DNA of 64,000 nucleotides from Plutella xylostella (lineage: Eukaryota > Arthropoda > Insecta > Lepidoptera > Plutellidae): NCBI RefSeq assembly GCF_932276165.1, contig NC_063995.1:5456001-5520000 (forward strand), in the 5' to 3' direction. This document shows positions 1 to 11,639 of the stretch, piece after piece. The first letter of the stretch is position 1. The number at the start of each line of letters is the position of its first letter. The notes under the pieces are model-generated. The model had not been told where the DNA came from and made no database searches. It saw nothing but the letters and a program-made list of their open reading frames with translations. A program made the translations under genes and the position numbers.

Positions 1-900
1 CTATCTTAGCAAATACGATAATGAGACTGGATTGCGTGTACCTTTCTGGGCGAATTCACTTCGGTCTGGTGACTTCGGGAACATGCCCGCAGGTGTGGGG
101 CCAAGTTTTGAATTATTAGTAAAGTTATTGCTGTGATCGCAGTTATGTGCGGAGGTTTATTTACTAAGTGCTTGAATTATTTGTCCTTAAGTATATCAGT
201 TTATTTATATATTAACTACAAACAAATGTGTGTATGCATTTGCAATCGCCATGTCTCTTGGTCACGAGTCACGACATCACGCGTACACGGCTCGGTTGAT
301 TTCGCCAATTCTTTTTTAACCGTCTTTGAAAAAATTTGGAGGTACTCAATTCTTCTGTATGTATTTTTTGTCACACTTGAGTCATAAGTCATAAGTGAAG
401 TTAACTTTTATGTCAATTGTAACTCTGTTTAAATTATAATTATAATAAATAAATCTAAAATATGCTAAAATCCATATTGGATAAACTACATTATGATTCT
501 GATCACAACCACAATGTTATTCGAATACCATTATGAAATTACTGATCCGATCGATTCCTTTGAAAAGGTAATTTGAGCAGAATTAAACTTGGTATTAGAT
601 TAGCTTCGCGGCGGCGGCAGCGGCGGCGGCGGCTGGATGCACCAGCATGCAGAGTTTAACCGCTATTTTAATATATGAAATTGTTTCGCAATACCTAACC
701 GAAGTATGCTAGCCATTTTTGTGCGGTTAAATGTTACATTGTATCAGGATAGTTTGAAATATTTACAAGTAGGTATCATACCTACTTGCAGTGATGTTCT
801 ATAGGTATTTTATAGCTATAGCTATGGCTTTCTAGAGGGTACTTTCGAACTTACAACAGTGATTTCATAATCATTGTGTATTGTGGATTTTTAAACCTAA
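1..900. other. No gene recognised; short GGC-type microsatellite
   Basis: AT-rich DNA with only short chance reading frames. The one compositional feature is a run of GCG/GGC triplets at about 607-633. I see no splice-bounded coding segment. Confidence 0.6.
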
Positions 901-1047
901 GTGCCAATTTCTCCATTGTCGGTTATCTAACCGACAGGGATTGATTTATAAATTAAACGTCATCTCCATATAAAATTCATGACAGATGTGTCATAAGTGA
1001 ACAACTACTCCCTGCTTATGCTCTACCGAGAATGGAGAAATTGGCAC
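901..1047. mobile_element. MITE with inverted ends 'GTGCCAATTTCTCCATT'
   Basis: The left end begins GTGCCAATTTCTCCATT and the right end is its reverse complement (AATGGAGAAATTGGCAC, ending at 1047). The interior of about 100 bp has no coding potential. Two matching ends 147 bp apart with nothing between them fit a non-autonomous DNA transposon. The superfamily is not clear because no clean target duplication is visible. Confidence 0.7.
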
Positions 1048-1917
1048 CAAATGTCATAACATATTAATGGAAACTTTATTGGAAAAAGTGTTATTTATAT
1101 GTACTTACTTATATTTTAACTTTAATGCATCCATCTAATCTGTATGTTTCCTTAACTAAAATAAAATTAAAATAAAATACCTACTGGGATTTATAAGAGT
1201 TGATAGGTAGTATACATTTTTTGCTTGAGACTGTGATAATAAAGGATTGTGATAGTGGCATCACAAATTCCCAAGCAAACAAAACGTCACTGAACTCTCA
1301 CTAACTGACCGGAGTGACCTTAATAAATTGTTTGTGACACTCGGAAAGCTCCAATTTCGGTCAACGTTCCATTTGCCTTAAACAAGGATCGTGTAGGGCG
1401 CTGACACCGGTGTCGGAAAATGGGTTGTCTCCGAATTTCCCGGCTATAGGTTACACGCTTATTTTCCTAGAACTAAAATAATAAATTAGGTGCCTTTCAC
1501 TTTCAACTATACCTGTACTAAAGTTACGTATTCTGTTTTATAGGGTAGCTTAACATATTTAATAAAATGTATCGTTTTTCCCAACATTACTTAATACTGC
1601 TTTTCATTGAAACAGTCCATTTATGGTTTTCTACGAAAAGAGAGTGGCTTTGGTTACCACTTAGGGGTTGTAAATAAATCCACAAAACAGTCAAAATAAT
1701 AATAATACCGCATTCAGAATTCCTCGCACAATTATATTCTAGAAACTATCTATCTACGAGTACCGTTCTACCGCTCGATTTCCTCACCTTTACGCTTCGC
1801 ACTTGCATAATACACGTTTAAATGTACGAATTAAATCAAAGTGATAGACGCGGTGGCATTATTCTCACAGAGGCGACGACATGCAACCGACAAAGGCTTT
1901 GAGAATTCACCCGGAGA
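1048..1917. other. No gene recognised
   Basis: AT-rich non-coding sequence. I see no repeat ends, tRNA-like boxes or protein similarity. Confidence 0.5.
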
Positions 1918-1921
1918 CCTG

Positions 1922-2057
1922 GGGGGTTACTATATACTGACGAAAAACGAACGAGCGAAAGCTGTTATGCAATCGGCACGTTTGATACAACGAGATAGAG
2001 TAGTAACTCACTCAACAGCGCTCCGAAACTTCGTTTTTCGTCATCTAAAGTGACCCC
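1922..2057. mobile_element. MITE of the GGGGTCAC family, 4-bp target duplication CCTG
   Basis: The ends are GGGGGTTAC and GTGACCCC. The next inner segments also pair (GACGAAAAACGAAC against GTTTTTCGTC). CCTG occurs at 1918-1921 and again at 2058-2061, so the target duplication is 4 bp. Related copies are at 36602-36738 (CCAG) and 21800-22151 (ACTG). The element is too small to encode a transposase, so it must be mobilised in trans. The repeated 4-bp flanks exclude Tc1/mariner (TA) and piggyBac (TTAA); I do not assign a superfamily. Confidence 0.8.
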
Positions 2058-2367
2058 CCTGCACCGTCTTGACAAATATTCACACATCATGCGACACACT
2101 GAACCAGACCAACCTCCGCCATTTGTATGTTTTCTTTGTCAACTCCTGTGAATCATAGAATTTTATGTCGACTATAAAGGCTAGGACTTGGTATAAATGT
2201 CAGAAAACTAACAAAAATAACCAAGATAATATATGTTTTTGTCTAACATAGGTAATGTTATTACTCAGTAGGTACGTACACTCGTAACTTTTAGCTTGTG
2301 AGTACGGTAGGACGACGGCGGTCATTATCATAATGATAACGCTAAAACAACGAACTCTACAATCTTT

Positions 2368-2877
2368 ATGTTCAAGAAGAGCATAAAACTCCAGCCGCCC
2401 AGTTTCATTGCAATATTAAAACAGGGAATGTACGAGAAATATGGAATATCAGGGATCGCAAGTCACCATTTATATTTAAAGGCCCCCGTTATCGGCGTCG
2501 GCCATAAAGGAAAAAGGCTTGGACCTCAAATTTCAAATTCCAGTAGCGGATATAGAGAGCGTGACCTTTTTATGAATATGCTAGTTTTGTATTCAATACG
2601 TAGGGATTCATCACAATCTGCAAAGAATCCCAATTATGAAGGGGTTGGAGTTCGGACGCCGATAGGGGATCGAGCGTATTCAGGTATTTTGTACCAACTA
2701 ATACTTACTTTTATTGATACTAACGTGATCTGTCATTTGTTCCTAGGAGTCAAAAAAATTAAAGATACAGAAACAAAATTAAACAATCTCTTTTTAACTT
2801 TCGACGCATTAAAAGATATGTCACAAAAAAGTATTATGTATGTTTTTGAGTATCTGGCTGGACCGATTTTTGTTTAG
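2368..2877 (+). CDS. Unrecognised 169-aa open reading frame
   Basis: An uninterrupted frame of 169 codons, long for chance in DNA this AT-rich. I recognise no domain, signal peptide or transposon motif. The protein is basic with a hydrophobic stretch near residues 105-125. There is no obvious promoter, and no splice sites confirm it. The 5' half is richer in GC than the flanks, so it could equally be a conserved non-coding block with few stops. It lies about 300 bp upstream of a truncated LINE on the same strand but does not share its frame or similarity. Treat it as hypothetical. Confidence 0.2.
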   Translation: MFKKSIKLQPPSFIAILKQGMYEKYGISGIASHHLYLKAPVIGVGHKGKRLGPQISNSSSGYRERDLFMNMLVLYSIRRDSSQSAKNPNYEGVGVRTPIGDRAYSGILYQLILTFIDTNVICHLFLGVKKIKDTETKLNNLFLTFDALKDMSQKSIMYVFEYLAGPIFV

Positions 2878-3254
2878 TTTTTTTCGGATAATGTATAATA
2901 TTTTTTTTTAAGTATTTCATAGAAAATCATACATTAGGTCAGTCCCTACTTGGAGTACAATAATTTGTTTGAAAGCATATTTCAATAGTCGCCGTACCTT
3001 TTGTTAGATATTGTTAAGAGTCCTTAGAAATCAATTCCTTTCATTGTTATTAATATACTTATTCTATAAACCTACCGACCCTCCAAATCTTACTCTCCTT
3101 TGTTAACATTAATTATTGAGTACTTTCACATGGAAAATGTATTAATAAATTATTAATGAAATACCTCAAACTACGTGGACAGTGATTATGGTAATGATAG
3201 TTTATTGTTTAAGCCAGTTCTCGGTTATTACAGACGTAATTAATAAACACGTAG

Positions 3255-5705
3255 TTACCATACTTTTCTCAAAGCAGTTTAGATAACACTCTCAGTACCC
3301 AGGCCATAGATTACATGTGTACTCTTGCGGAACACGACCTAACACCAGTGATAACAAAACCTACTAGGCTTAAATCATGTCTTGATCACATTTTTGTTAG
3401 CTCTCAGATGCCTTCATTAGGTATTGTTTGCTCCACTGGAATTACAGATCACTTTTTCACAATAGCTGGCTTCAGTATTAACATCCCTTTGACTAAACGA
3501 CATAAACGAACTGTTAATATACGTGATTATGAATCAATCAAGAAAGAATTGTCCGAGGTTAGTTGGTCCGAAATTCTATGTGATTCTGATGTTAATAAGG
3601 TTGTTACTGTTTTTACTGATAGGTTATCATCGATAATCGAGAAGCACACTTACGAAAAGAAACTAAGTAGATCTAATTTCAATATGAAACCTTGGATCAC
3701 ACCAGGTTTAATGCGATGTATTAGGCATCGCGATAAACTACACCAAAAATGTAGAAAAAATCCCAAAGACGACATTCAAGAAGTCGTATATAAAAGATAC
3801 AGGAACTTCTGTAATGACCTGTTACACAAGCTCAAAAGACAATACGAGCAAAGCCAACTTAGTATCAGTATGGGCAACTCAAAAAAGCTTTGGGACACAA
3901 TCAAATCAATATGTAATTTAAAGGCACAAAAACAGGAATCAACACAACTACTGTCCTTCGAGTCTTCCGATCCTAACACAGCAATTAACTCTTGTAACTC
4001 ATATTTCGCTAATGTAGGCCAAAATCTAGCAAATAACATCCTCTTGAAACTAAATGCAAACGAAGAAGACTTAGCTTCACAAATACACGCAGACTCCCTC
4101 TCTCAGCCTGGCTCTTTTTTCGCACACCCTACTGACTCAGCAGAGGTGGAATCAATTATAATGCGATTAACGTCAGGTAAAGCACCTGGATTAGACGAAA
4201 TTGACACCACCTTACTAAAATGCATCAAAGACGTCATAACTTTGCCACTAGTAGAAATATTTAACATGAGTCTAGCCACTGGTATATTTCCAATAGCCTG
4301 GAAGACCGCTGTCGTTTGCCCAATTTACAAAGGTAAAGACTCAAGGGCTCTGCCAGGAAACTATCGACCTATTTCACTACTGAATATCTTCGCAAAAATG
4401 TTAGAGAAGATCATGAACACACGGCTAGTTAACTATCTTGAATCTCATGATCTTCTCTCAGATAGACAGTTCGGTTTCCGGCAGGGTAAATCCACCTAGG
4501 ATGCAGTCTCCCTCCTCACTTCAACAATTGCCAACTTATTAGACAATAAAAACAAATGCATTGGTGTGTTTATCGACCTAGCAAAGGCCTTTGATTCAGT
4601 CTCCATTCCCATTCTTTTAAATAAACTGTCTAGTATGGGTATAAGAGGAACTACTCTAGACTGGTTTGAAAGTTATTTAAAAGACCGTCGGCAATGCTTA
4701 AGAGTTAGCCAATACACTAGCAGGGAGGCGGCAGTCCGTTATGGCGTTCCCCAAGGAAGCATATTGGGTCCTACGCTCTTCCTAATATATATGAACGACA
4801 TCCATAATAGCGTTGACACCCCTAACTCTGAAATTGTTTGTTACGCTGACGATACGGTTCTCCTTTTCTATGACAAGAGCTGGGACGAGGCTTATTCTCG
4901 TACCGAGCGTGGCATGAACCAGGTTGCAAAGTGGTTACAGAACAACCTTCTGACTCTTAATGTTAGTAAAACAAGATACCTATGCTTCCATATCACCCAA
5001 TCCTCAGCGCCAAACCACTCACAGGACATTAAAATCCACAATTGTATAAACAGAGGCATATCCTGTGACTGCGAACCGATAACACGCGTAGACTGCATCA
5101 GGTATCTTGGCGTACTTCTTGACGAAAATCTTAACTTTAAGCAACATATAGCTAAGTTATCAGGAAGAGTCCGTAGAGTAATAAATATTTTACGTAAATT
5201 ACGCAGAGTGGCCGATTTAAAAACCCTTAAGATGCTTTATTTTGCCATCTGCCATTCTCTCCTGGATTACTGTATCTTATGCTGGGGAGGCGCTGCTAAA
5301 ACTGCTATGATACAGGTAGAGCGAGCTCAACGATCCGTCATAAAAACAATGTTTTTTAAACCTTTAATGTACTGTACCCGTAAACTATATAGTGAATCAG
5401 ACATACTCTCCGTTCGTAAAATTTACATTCTTAAATCAACACTAAAAGCTCATAGATACATTTCAGGATCGGACCAGTTTGCAGATCTAACGAAGAAAAG
5501 AGTTTACCGAGTTCCCCTTCCAAAAATTAATACCGAGTTTGCTCGACGTTTTGGCTCATTTCCTCACTTATTAATTTACAATAAAGTCACAAAAATAGAA
5601 AATATTCTTGATAAAACGGCAATGGAAGTAAAAACCAAAGTCTCGAAATGGCTCCTGAGTTTAAGCTACGATGATACTGAATCTTTACTATCCAATAAAT
5701 CTTGA
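3255..5705 (+). pseudogene. LINE endonuclease (C-terminal part)/reverse transcriptase, one nonsense codon
   Basis: This would encode the endonuclease/reverse transcriptase that makes the element's cDNA at a nicked target. In one frame, residues before and after 3315 give the end of an APE-type endonuclease (SCLDHIFVSS, then TGITDHF). The RT blocks follow in order: APGLDEI, NYRPISLLNIFAK, FGFRQGKST, FIDLAKAFDSV, YGVPQGSILGPTLF and the catalytic YADD near 4845. The frame stays open to 5705 except for a single TAG at 4497-4499, immediately after FGFRQGKST. No frameshift is needed to join the halves, so the copy is young. The endonuclease N-terminus and any ORF1 are missing, so it cannot move by itself. 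Confidence 0.9.
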
Positions 5706-6076
5706 CTGTAATCGTCCCGCGATATTATATATATTTATTTATATTTTATGTATTTCATTTATATTGATATGTTCTTTTTTTTTTATAAGTTTCATTACTA
5801 TTAATCTGGTTTGATAACATAAATGCATGCTTTCATTTTATTTTGTATCCGATCAGTTAAAAATGTTTTGATTTTACCTAAGTACTTACCAAAATTATTG
5901 TTATTTAATATTTACTAGTACCTACCTATACAAATTACTGTAAACCGTAGTAGTCGTATTTACAATGTCGTAATCTGATCCTCACGTCACAGGCTTGCCT
6001 AGTGTGAGGATCGCAGTGTATTTCTGTTTGTAAATTGTGTTTTTTGTTAAATAAATATATTTGATTTGATTTTGAG
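3255..6076 (+). mobile_element. 5'-truncated LINE of the Jockey/CR1 group
   Basis: The element starts within the end of the endonuclease domain, contains a nearly full reverse transcriptase, and ends in a 3' UTR with a small hairpin (GATCCTCAC ... GTGAGGATC, about 5978-6010) and a short TTTGATT-type tail near 6060-6075. Truncation at the 5' end is typical of target-primed reverse transcription. I could not define a target duplication because the 5' limit is not sharp. Its C-terminal half resembles that of the LINE at 57572-59446, including the last residues (WLLSLSY here, WLLTLNY there), so the two belong to one clade. Confidence 0.85.
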
Positions 6077-6240
6077 ATAGATAGATAGAATATTCTTTAT
6101 TTGTACACAAGAACAGATTTTATAAAGCTTATATACAAACACATAGGTACAAAAAGGCGGTCTTATAACTAAAAGCGATTTTTCAAGACAACCTGAGACC
6201 GATTTTTTTCAGTTTAACCTGATTTTCATCTGATATCCAA
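6077..6240 (-). mobile_element. 3' end of another LINE, opposite orientation
   Basis: Read on the minus strand the segment ends with an AATAAAGAATATTC signal followed by a (TCTA)n tail (on the plus strand GATAGATAGATAG at 6077-6089). Upstream of it is a GC-poor 3' UTR. This arrangement is usual for lepidopteran Jockey/CR1-type LINEs. Only the tail and about 150 bp survive, with no coding sequence. It abuts the 3' end of the LINE at 3255-6076, tail to tail. Confidence 0.55.
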
Positions 6241-6530
6241 AACACCAGGTTGAGATACAATTTATACCCATACAAACTGTTAACTTACATCAAATGATAC
6301 CATATTCATACACAAGTTTAGCTATCTAATTAGTAATTAGCACTAGGCTTGGTTCGTTAGATAATCGTAATTGGAATCAGTATGTTCCGTGCACTGCCTT
6401 AGGCCGTGGCATAGCAATTAGCTGCTCACAGTATGTAAATAAACTGTTTGCGCTACCCTGTTTGATGCGAGACACGCCTGCATAGCTGAACGCAATAGTA
6501 ATATAAGAACAGGATTAAATTTATGGGAAA

Positions 6531-6726
6531 TCCTAACTAATATTATAAATGTGAATGTAACTGTGACTGTCTGTTACTCTTTCACGCCAAAACTACTGGT
6601 CGGATTTGAATGAAATTTGGTATACATAATGGTCTAGACCCTGAAAAAGAAGATAGAATACTTTTTATCACGGAATTCCCACGGGAAGTTTTTAAGGCGA
6701 AGCGAAGCTTGCGGAAACAGATATAA
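6531..6726 (+). mobile_element. Lep1-like non-autonomous Helitron remnant
   Basis: The segment begins TCCTAACTAATATTATAAAT and continues through a motif typical of lepidopteran Lep1-type elements: a TTACTCTTTCACGCC block, then GGATTTGAATGAAATTTGG, then TTTTTATCACGG and an AGGCGAAGCGAAGCTTGCGG end. The canonical CTAG 3' terminus is eroded here. There is no coding capacity; such elements are replicated by Rep/helicase supplied elsewhere. A related minus-strand copy is at 47075-47245. The family assignment is from memory of the consensus, not from alignment. Confidence 0.65.
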
Positions 6727-6739
6727 TTAATATAAATGA

Positions 6740-7600
6740 AGGTAAAGGAGCGCTAAAGGGCATACACAAGTACCACGTGATGTCATCAAAGAGAGCTCGC
6801 AGAGGTGACTCGTGAAGCTCACAAACGTTCAACAGCCGTCATCTGAGAGCACCACTTCAATGCCTCTCAGAACGTACAATGTACTTGAGAAAGGATTTAA
6901 GTTCAGGACGAGAGTGTAAAGAATACCGACACATACATTCCAGGTATAGACTGTTTGCTAAGTGTATCTTTTATCAGTGTTATGACTATATACTTGTATT
7001 CCTACTACTGTAGGATAGGAGCATAGGGCTTCCAAAGTTCTTCCAAAGACGTTCCCTGTGAAGTATCACTCCCACAGAGTTGGTTTTATTATATAATAGA
7101 GAAACTGTCTGTATATTATTTTAAGTATATAACAATATAGAAACTTATGTGATCAACTTTACTCTATAGTGAATATACTAAATTATACGAAGTTATTGAT
7201 TAATTCACCTCGATTTACCGCAATCGGGACACAATTAAATCCATTGTGTCTAGGACCGATTTGGACCCGTCGTACGGTCTAGTGACTAGTCTAGGCTCCA
7301 ATCGCGATTTATTTATAACGGTGAGTATTTAACATCCCAGACATAAAACTTTTGTCAAATCTGTTTGTGTTATCTGCAGTTTATCGCTATTAACTTTACT
7401 ATTAGGATGGGTATGTACCATAGAATATCAAGTACAGTAGTACTAGTACTAGTACCCGTTATTCTATGGCAGGTATTTACCAGATTTTTGTAAAAATTAT
7501 TTTACCTACAATTATATTTATTCTGTAGATATTTCCAACCACGTTATTTTAAAACATTTAAAACTTTTTACAGTTGAAATCGGCAATTATGTAGTATTTA
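6740..7600. other. No gene recognised
   Basis: AT-rich DNA. The only structure I see is a short inverted match (CATAGAAT ... ATTCTATG) near 7420-7470 around a repeated GTACTAGTACTAGTAC run. Confidence 0.5.
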
Positions 7601-7703
7601 TTTCAGAACTTGGTTTTTCACAAACATGAATGCCATTTGAACCGTCTATGTTGTGCATATTCTATTATAATTTCTGTGTTTGTGTGCAATAAAGAATTAT
7701 CTG

Positions 7704-8054
7704 TCTATCTATCTATGAACGAAACTCACAGGCCGAGGGACAAAATAAGGGGTAAAAATCCTGAAAACACTGTAGTTTTCACTACAAATGCTAGGAAATA
7801 AAAAATAAAAACATGAACGGCAAAAATATTGATATGATGAGTAAACTAAGCACCTGATGATATTTACATTGCAACGAAGGTGAATCTTTTTGTTCTTGAC
7901 ATACGTAGAATATTAGAAGAAAAAATTATCAATATTTTTGCCGATTATGTTTTTATTTTTTATTTCCTAGCATTTTTAGGGAAAACTACAGTGTTTTCAG
8001 GATTACCCCTTATTTTGTCCCTCGGTCTGTGAGTTTCGTTCATAGATAGATAGA
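7704..8054. mobile_element. Foldback element, about 133-bp arms
   Basis: The sequence from 7704 to about 7836 reappears as its reverse complement from about 7922 to 8054. The outer ends are TCTATCTATCTATGAACGAA and its complement. Arm identity is high but not perfect (for example an inserted ACTACAAATG block in the left arm). The outer ends look like the (TCTA)n tail of a LINE, since AATAAAGAATTATCTG precedes the left arm. So this may be an inverted pair of LINE 3' tails rather than a true MITE. No ORF is credible. Confidence 0.7.
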
Positions 8055-8082
8055 TAAAGGCTTTTTACTTGAAATTCATTAT

Positions 8083-8185
8083 CAAAAAAAAAAAAAAAAA
8101 AACACGCACTCACGCCTTGTACTAATGTACTCCCTTGCGGGGTAGGCAGAGGTGCATTGCTGCACCCACTTTTCGCCAGAGTGTA
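8083..8185 (+). repeat. Dispersed repeat copy, 'CTCACGCCTTGTACTAATGT' type
   Basis: A poly(A) run is followed by a block also present at 12247-12290 (partial), in reverse complement at 16158-16250, and at 23096-23152. The shared part reads CTCACGCCTTGTACTAATGT, then ACTCCCTTGCGGGGTAGGCA. The 16158 copy extends furthest and includes TTTTCGCCAGAGTGT in inverted form. It behaves like the 3' part of a SINE or LINE; no RNA polymerase III boxes are visible in this copy. Confidence 0.65.
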
Positions 8186-8574
8186 TGTTTCATTATCATT
8201 AATCGTATTTTACTAGCAAGAAACCAATTTTCCTCGGGTAAGAGCAATTTTTATTCCTGTTTTCAGGCAATTATCACCTACTTTCAGGCAAGCTTGCCTT
8301 ACCATGAAATGCTACGCCGTAGCTCGTAGCACTAACGTAGCCCGTAGCACTAATGTCGTAGCCCGTAGCACAAAATAATTACTCGTGATTTCTATATTTT
8401 TACCAAAAACATTAATTTATAATGAAAGTTAATGATTAATGAAGTATACATTTTCTACATGCTTCAACTTTTCAAACAGCAACTTTATCAATATTGCAAC
8501 ACATACCTACTGACTTTCTTATAAAGGATGTTGTAAAAGTGGTATACCAAAATATGGCTAAAATTAAATAAATA

Positions 8575-8840
8575 TCTATACATCGCACATGACAATCCGA
8601 ACCGTCATATCTTGCAAAATCGCAACTATTTTTTATTACAGTTTTACATTCTACAGATCATTCTCTACAATCTGGTAAAACAGTCATATCTGTAGCTCAT
8701 TTCTGGGCCGAGATATGGCACTATACGACTCTCTTGCCTGTTGTGATGCGCGGGCATTGTCGATGGAGAAACAGTCATATCTTAGTTTAACGCTGACCAT
8801 GTCTGAGGCGCGGGCTCCGGTCGTTTTATCTTAAGGGGAT
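8575..8840. repeat. Segment sharing a 40-bp block with 16465-16510
   Basis: CGCACATGACAATCCGAACC followed by GTCATATCTTG recurs inverted near 16475-16510. Inside this stretch, CAGTCATATCT occurs twice (about 8682 and 8771), so it is internally repetitive. The element type is unknown. Confidence 0.4.
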
Positions 8841-10280
8841 CCCTAAAGCTAAAATGCTAAAGTCGGCTTGATATACTTGATTAGATTGGAAAAACGGTGG
8901 CTTCTATCACATTGATAAAAATATATTTTGTAGCAGAGGGTATACTGAACATGTTAGTTGCTTATAAATTGGTGCAGGATAATAATAAGTATGTTAAAAA
9001 AAATTGCAAACACACCATGTCTTTTGCCATTTTTTGACTTATTATGAAAAAACCCTCGAAATCAGAGGGCCCATTTTCATGGAATCTTATATGTATGTGT
9101 AGGTAATTAAATTCTTAACAAAGTTACCTTAAAGAGTTGGATTTAATGGACCAGAAGTCAACTTTTTTTGCAAAAAACTAATAAATTCCGGTTTAAAAAT
9201 GATGACACCGTGACAGATTTCAGATTTCTTCAGTCGTCGCCCTGGTGGCGGCCTGTTAGGAGCGATACCCACGCCATTTTATTTTTTATCAAATATTTCA
9301 CAAAAACTGATTAAATCAACAAATTATGACTACAAGTATTATAATACATATGCATTTGCTATGGAAAGTTAATTTTCTAATCATTTTAGATGCAGAAAAG
9401 CCGAAAATTCTTTGTGAAAACATTTCGCCTTTTCGATTTGTTTACATTTTTTACTATAGAGTTACAGATGCATAGATAAAGGTAAACATTGCACATAATG
9501 ACACTTATTAGATTCTCCGAATAAGAACTATACGGTCAATGCAGTATGCCAAAGCGCGAGCCTGTTTATATTCTGAGGGGTAATTTATTTTATTTTAACG
9601 GTTGTGTATGGTAGGTAAGCTACACAATATACAGGGTGTTGAAAAGTAAGTTCATAATTTGTTTTATTTGAAACCAAAAACCGTAGTTAATTAAAAATAT
9701 ATATATTTTAAGATGTGGTAGTCTGTACACTACAGGTTGTTAAAAATAAGTAAGTATTTTTAAAAATTTAAGATCTAAAATTTACATAATTTTTTAAATC
9801 TATTTAACAAGCTTTGCAAAAAAGCGGTTAAGTGCGACTGTATCTCGCCATGAAAAAAATGAAATGTTTACTGTAGCTATGAATTTTATGCGTTACAAGT
9901 GGAATAAAATACCGCATAATATTATGTACAACTATGTAAGAGCCTAGTTTTTAAAAAAAAACTCATAAGAAAATATTAAATACACAGGTTTTTTAACCCC
10001 TGAAGGAAATAGAGGGGTGTTATAAGTTTAAAGTAAGGGCTGAATTTTTTTTTTAAATTAGGGTGATAGGTAATGTATATTTTTAATGATTTTTTCAAAT
10101 AGATAAATGTTATACCATTTTTAAATTGCCATAAAATTACCTATAGTTATAGTTATAGAAAAGGGCAGGGCTACCAGTGCCCATTCGCCACTGCAACCTA
10201 AAAGATCTATAAATTATGACTCCCCATGCCGAGTCTCACTCTACAGGCCCAGGTCTTTTATAAACCTGATATTACCTATA
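8841..10280. other. Non-coding, no gene recognised
   Basis: AT-rich. ATACAGGGTGTTG near 9632 resembles one end of the TA-flanked MITE family, but I cannot find a matching second end nearby. AACCCCTGAAGG ... AGAGGGGTGTTATAAG near 9997-10030 matches a very common lepidopteran repeat fragment. Confidence 0.5.
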
Positions 10281-10534
10281 CAGGATGTTGCAAAAAGGGT
10301 ATACTGTGCCGAAAGGGTTTGACTCAGGGGTTATTCTGAACAACTTTTGTTCTCCAAGTTTTGGAAATTCTCGAAAAATAAATTCGGTCTCTATAGTAAA
10401 AAGTCACGTGATCGAATAAGTTTCTATGTAAAAGTTTTGTTACGTGAATTTTCAAAATTGTAGAAGAAAAGTGGATCAGAATGGCACCTAAATCCACTTT
10501 TGGCTATGCTTTATACCCTTTTTTCAATACCTTG
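10281..10534. mobile_element. Diverged TA-flanked MITE (CAGGGTGTTGCAA family)
   Basis: The left end is CAGGATGTTGCAAAAAGGGT and the right end is its imperfect complement (TATACCCTTTTTTCAATACC, then TTG). TA lies immediately outside both ends (10279-10280 and 10535-10536), fitting a Tc1/mariner-type target. The middle has diverged from the copies at 13502 and 56682. There is no ORF. Confidence 0.65.
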
Positions 10535-10789
10535 TATAAAATATCGTCAGCGTCACCTTAGATCGTAATCATCGTAACTCCTCGTGACCAAATTTTAGAG
10601 GAGACAAAAATACTGTTTTATTTGTAGTTCTAGTTGGCATACTACCCACCTAAAGTTTTTTTTAACTAGCCTAAAAATGATTTGTTTAGACAGTCTATCT
10701 TCCTGTTCAACCGCAGCCTGAGTGCCAGTGACTCAATGACTGAAAGGAGGCCATTAGTGCTCCTAAATAAATAAAGCAGGCCTGTAGAT

Positions 10790-11610
10790 TATCTTTCAGT
10801 GTACCGACACATCTGATTGCTGTAAGAGCCTGATAAGCTCTTCGAACGAGTCATACCTCTGTGGTGGTACGGTTTCGACCTTTCGGACAGTCAGTTTGGC
10901 ATCCGAAATGCGGATTCGAATAGTGGGTACAATACTTTGCGTTCGTTCACTGTCGGAGCAGGATAAGAACCACGGGCGAGTTGTTGCGCTGGCTGTTTGC
11001 TTAAAAATAGTAACCGCGTTCAACTCTATCCCCTAGAGGGCGAACCTTTAGGGCGGCTCTTGTATACCATCACTTGTCTTCTTATCTGCAGAAAATTGAC
11101 AGAGGTCATACGTGTCTAACAAGTACATTAAGGATGCGAAAAGAGAGGGTTTGTTTTCACTGAAGAAGTTCAGTTGCGGAGTTCCACAGCGGTAGGTCTT
11201 GGACCCCTCTGCTGTGGAACTTGGCATACAACGCGGTCCTGCAAATCAAGCTCGCAAACGGCGTTAGCACAGTGCATTTTTCTAATGTCACACAGGTCGT
11301 GAGGTAGGCTGAGAGCCTCCTTCGGGGATGACATCCCAATGATTCATTACGAAAAAATTGCTGCAGCTGTGCTCGCCATGCAGTGCATGGGCTACTTCCG
11401 AATCTGGGGGGCTGTTGCAAAGGAGTCCATTGCCTCTATACGGTACGGGTTCCGTGCGATCTATGATCCTTCCGGGAGCACCTGTCTTGTCAAGTCGAAG
11501 AGAATGGCTCGTATTCGACGCAACCTGCAGTACTGGTGGGATTGGTTGGAGGACAGGACAGCAGGAAGCTGCAGCAGCCGTCATGCTGTGATTCGACGCA
11601 TAGATGCAAA
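10790..11610 (+). pseudogene. Degenerate LINE fragment with R1-like RT motif
   Basis: On the plus strand near 11170-11255 one can read SCGVPQ, then, after a small indel, LWNLAYNAVLQIKLANG. This is the RT block that follows the polymerase palm in R1-clade LINEs (consensus GVPQGSVLGPLLWN). A stop codon and at least one frameshift break it. GC content from 10790 to 11600 is clearly above the flanks, which fits one old inserted element, but I recognise nothing else in it. Frames at 10796-11023 (minus) and 11339-11620 (plus) are open by chance or belong to undecoded parts. Confidence 0.5.
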
Positions 11611-11639
11611 AAAAAGTTGAAAGTAACTTTATGTTAATA

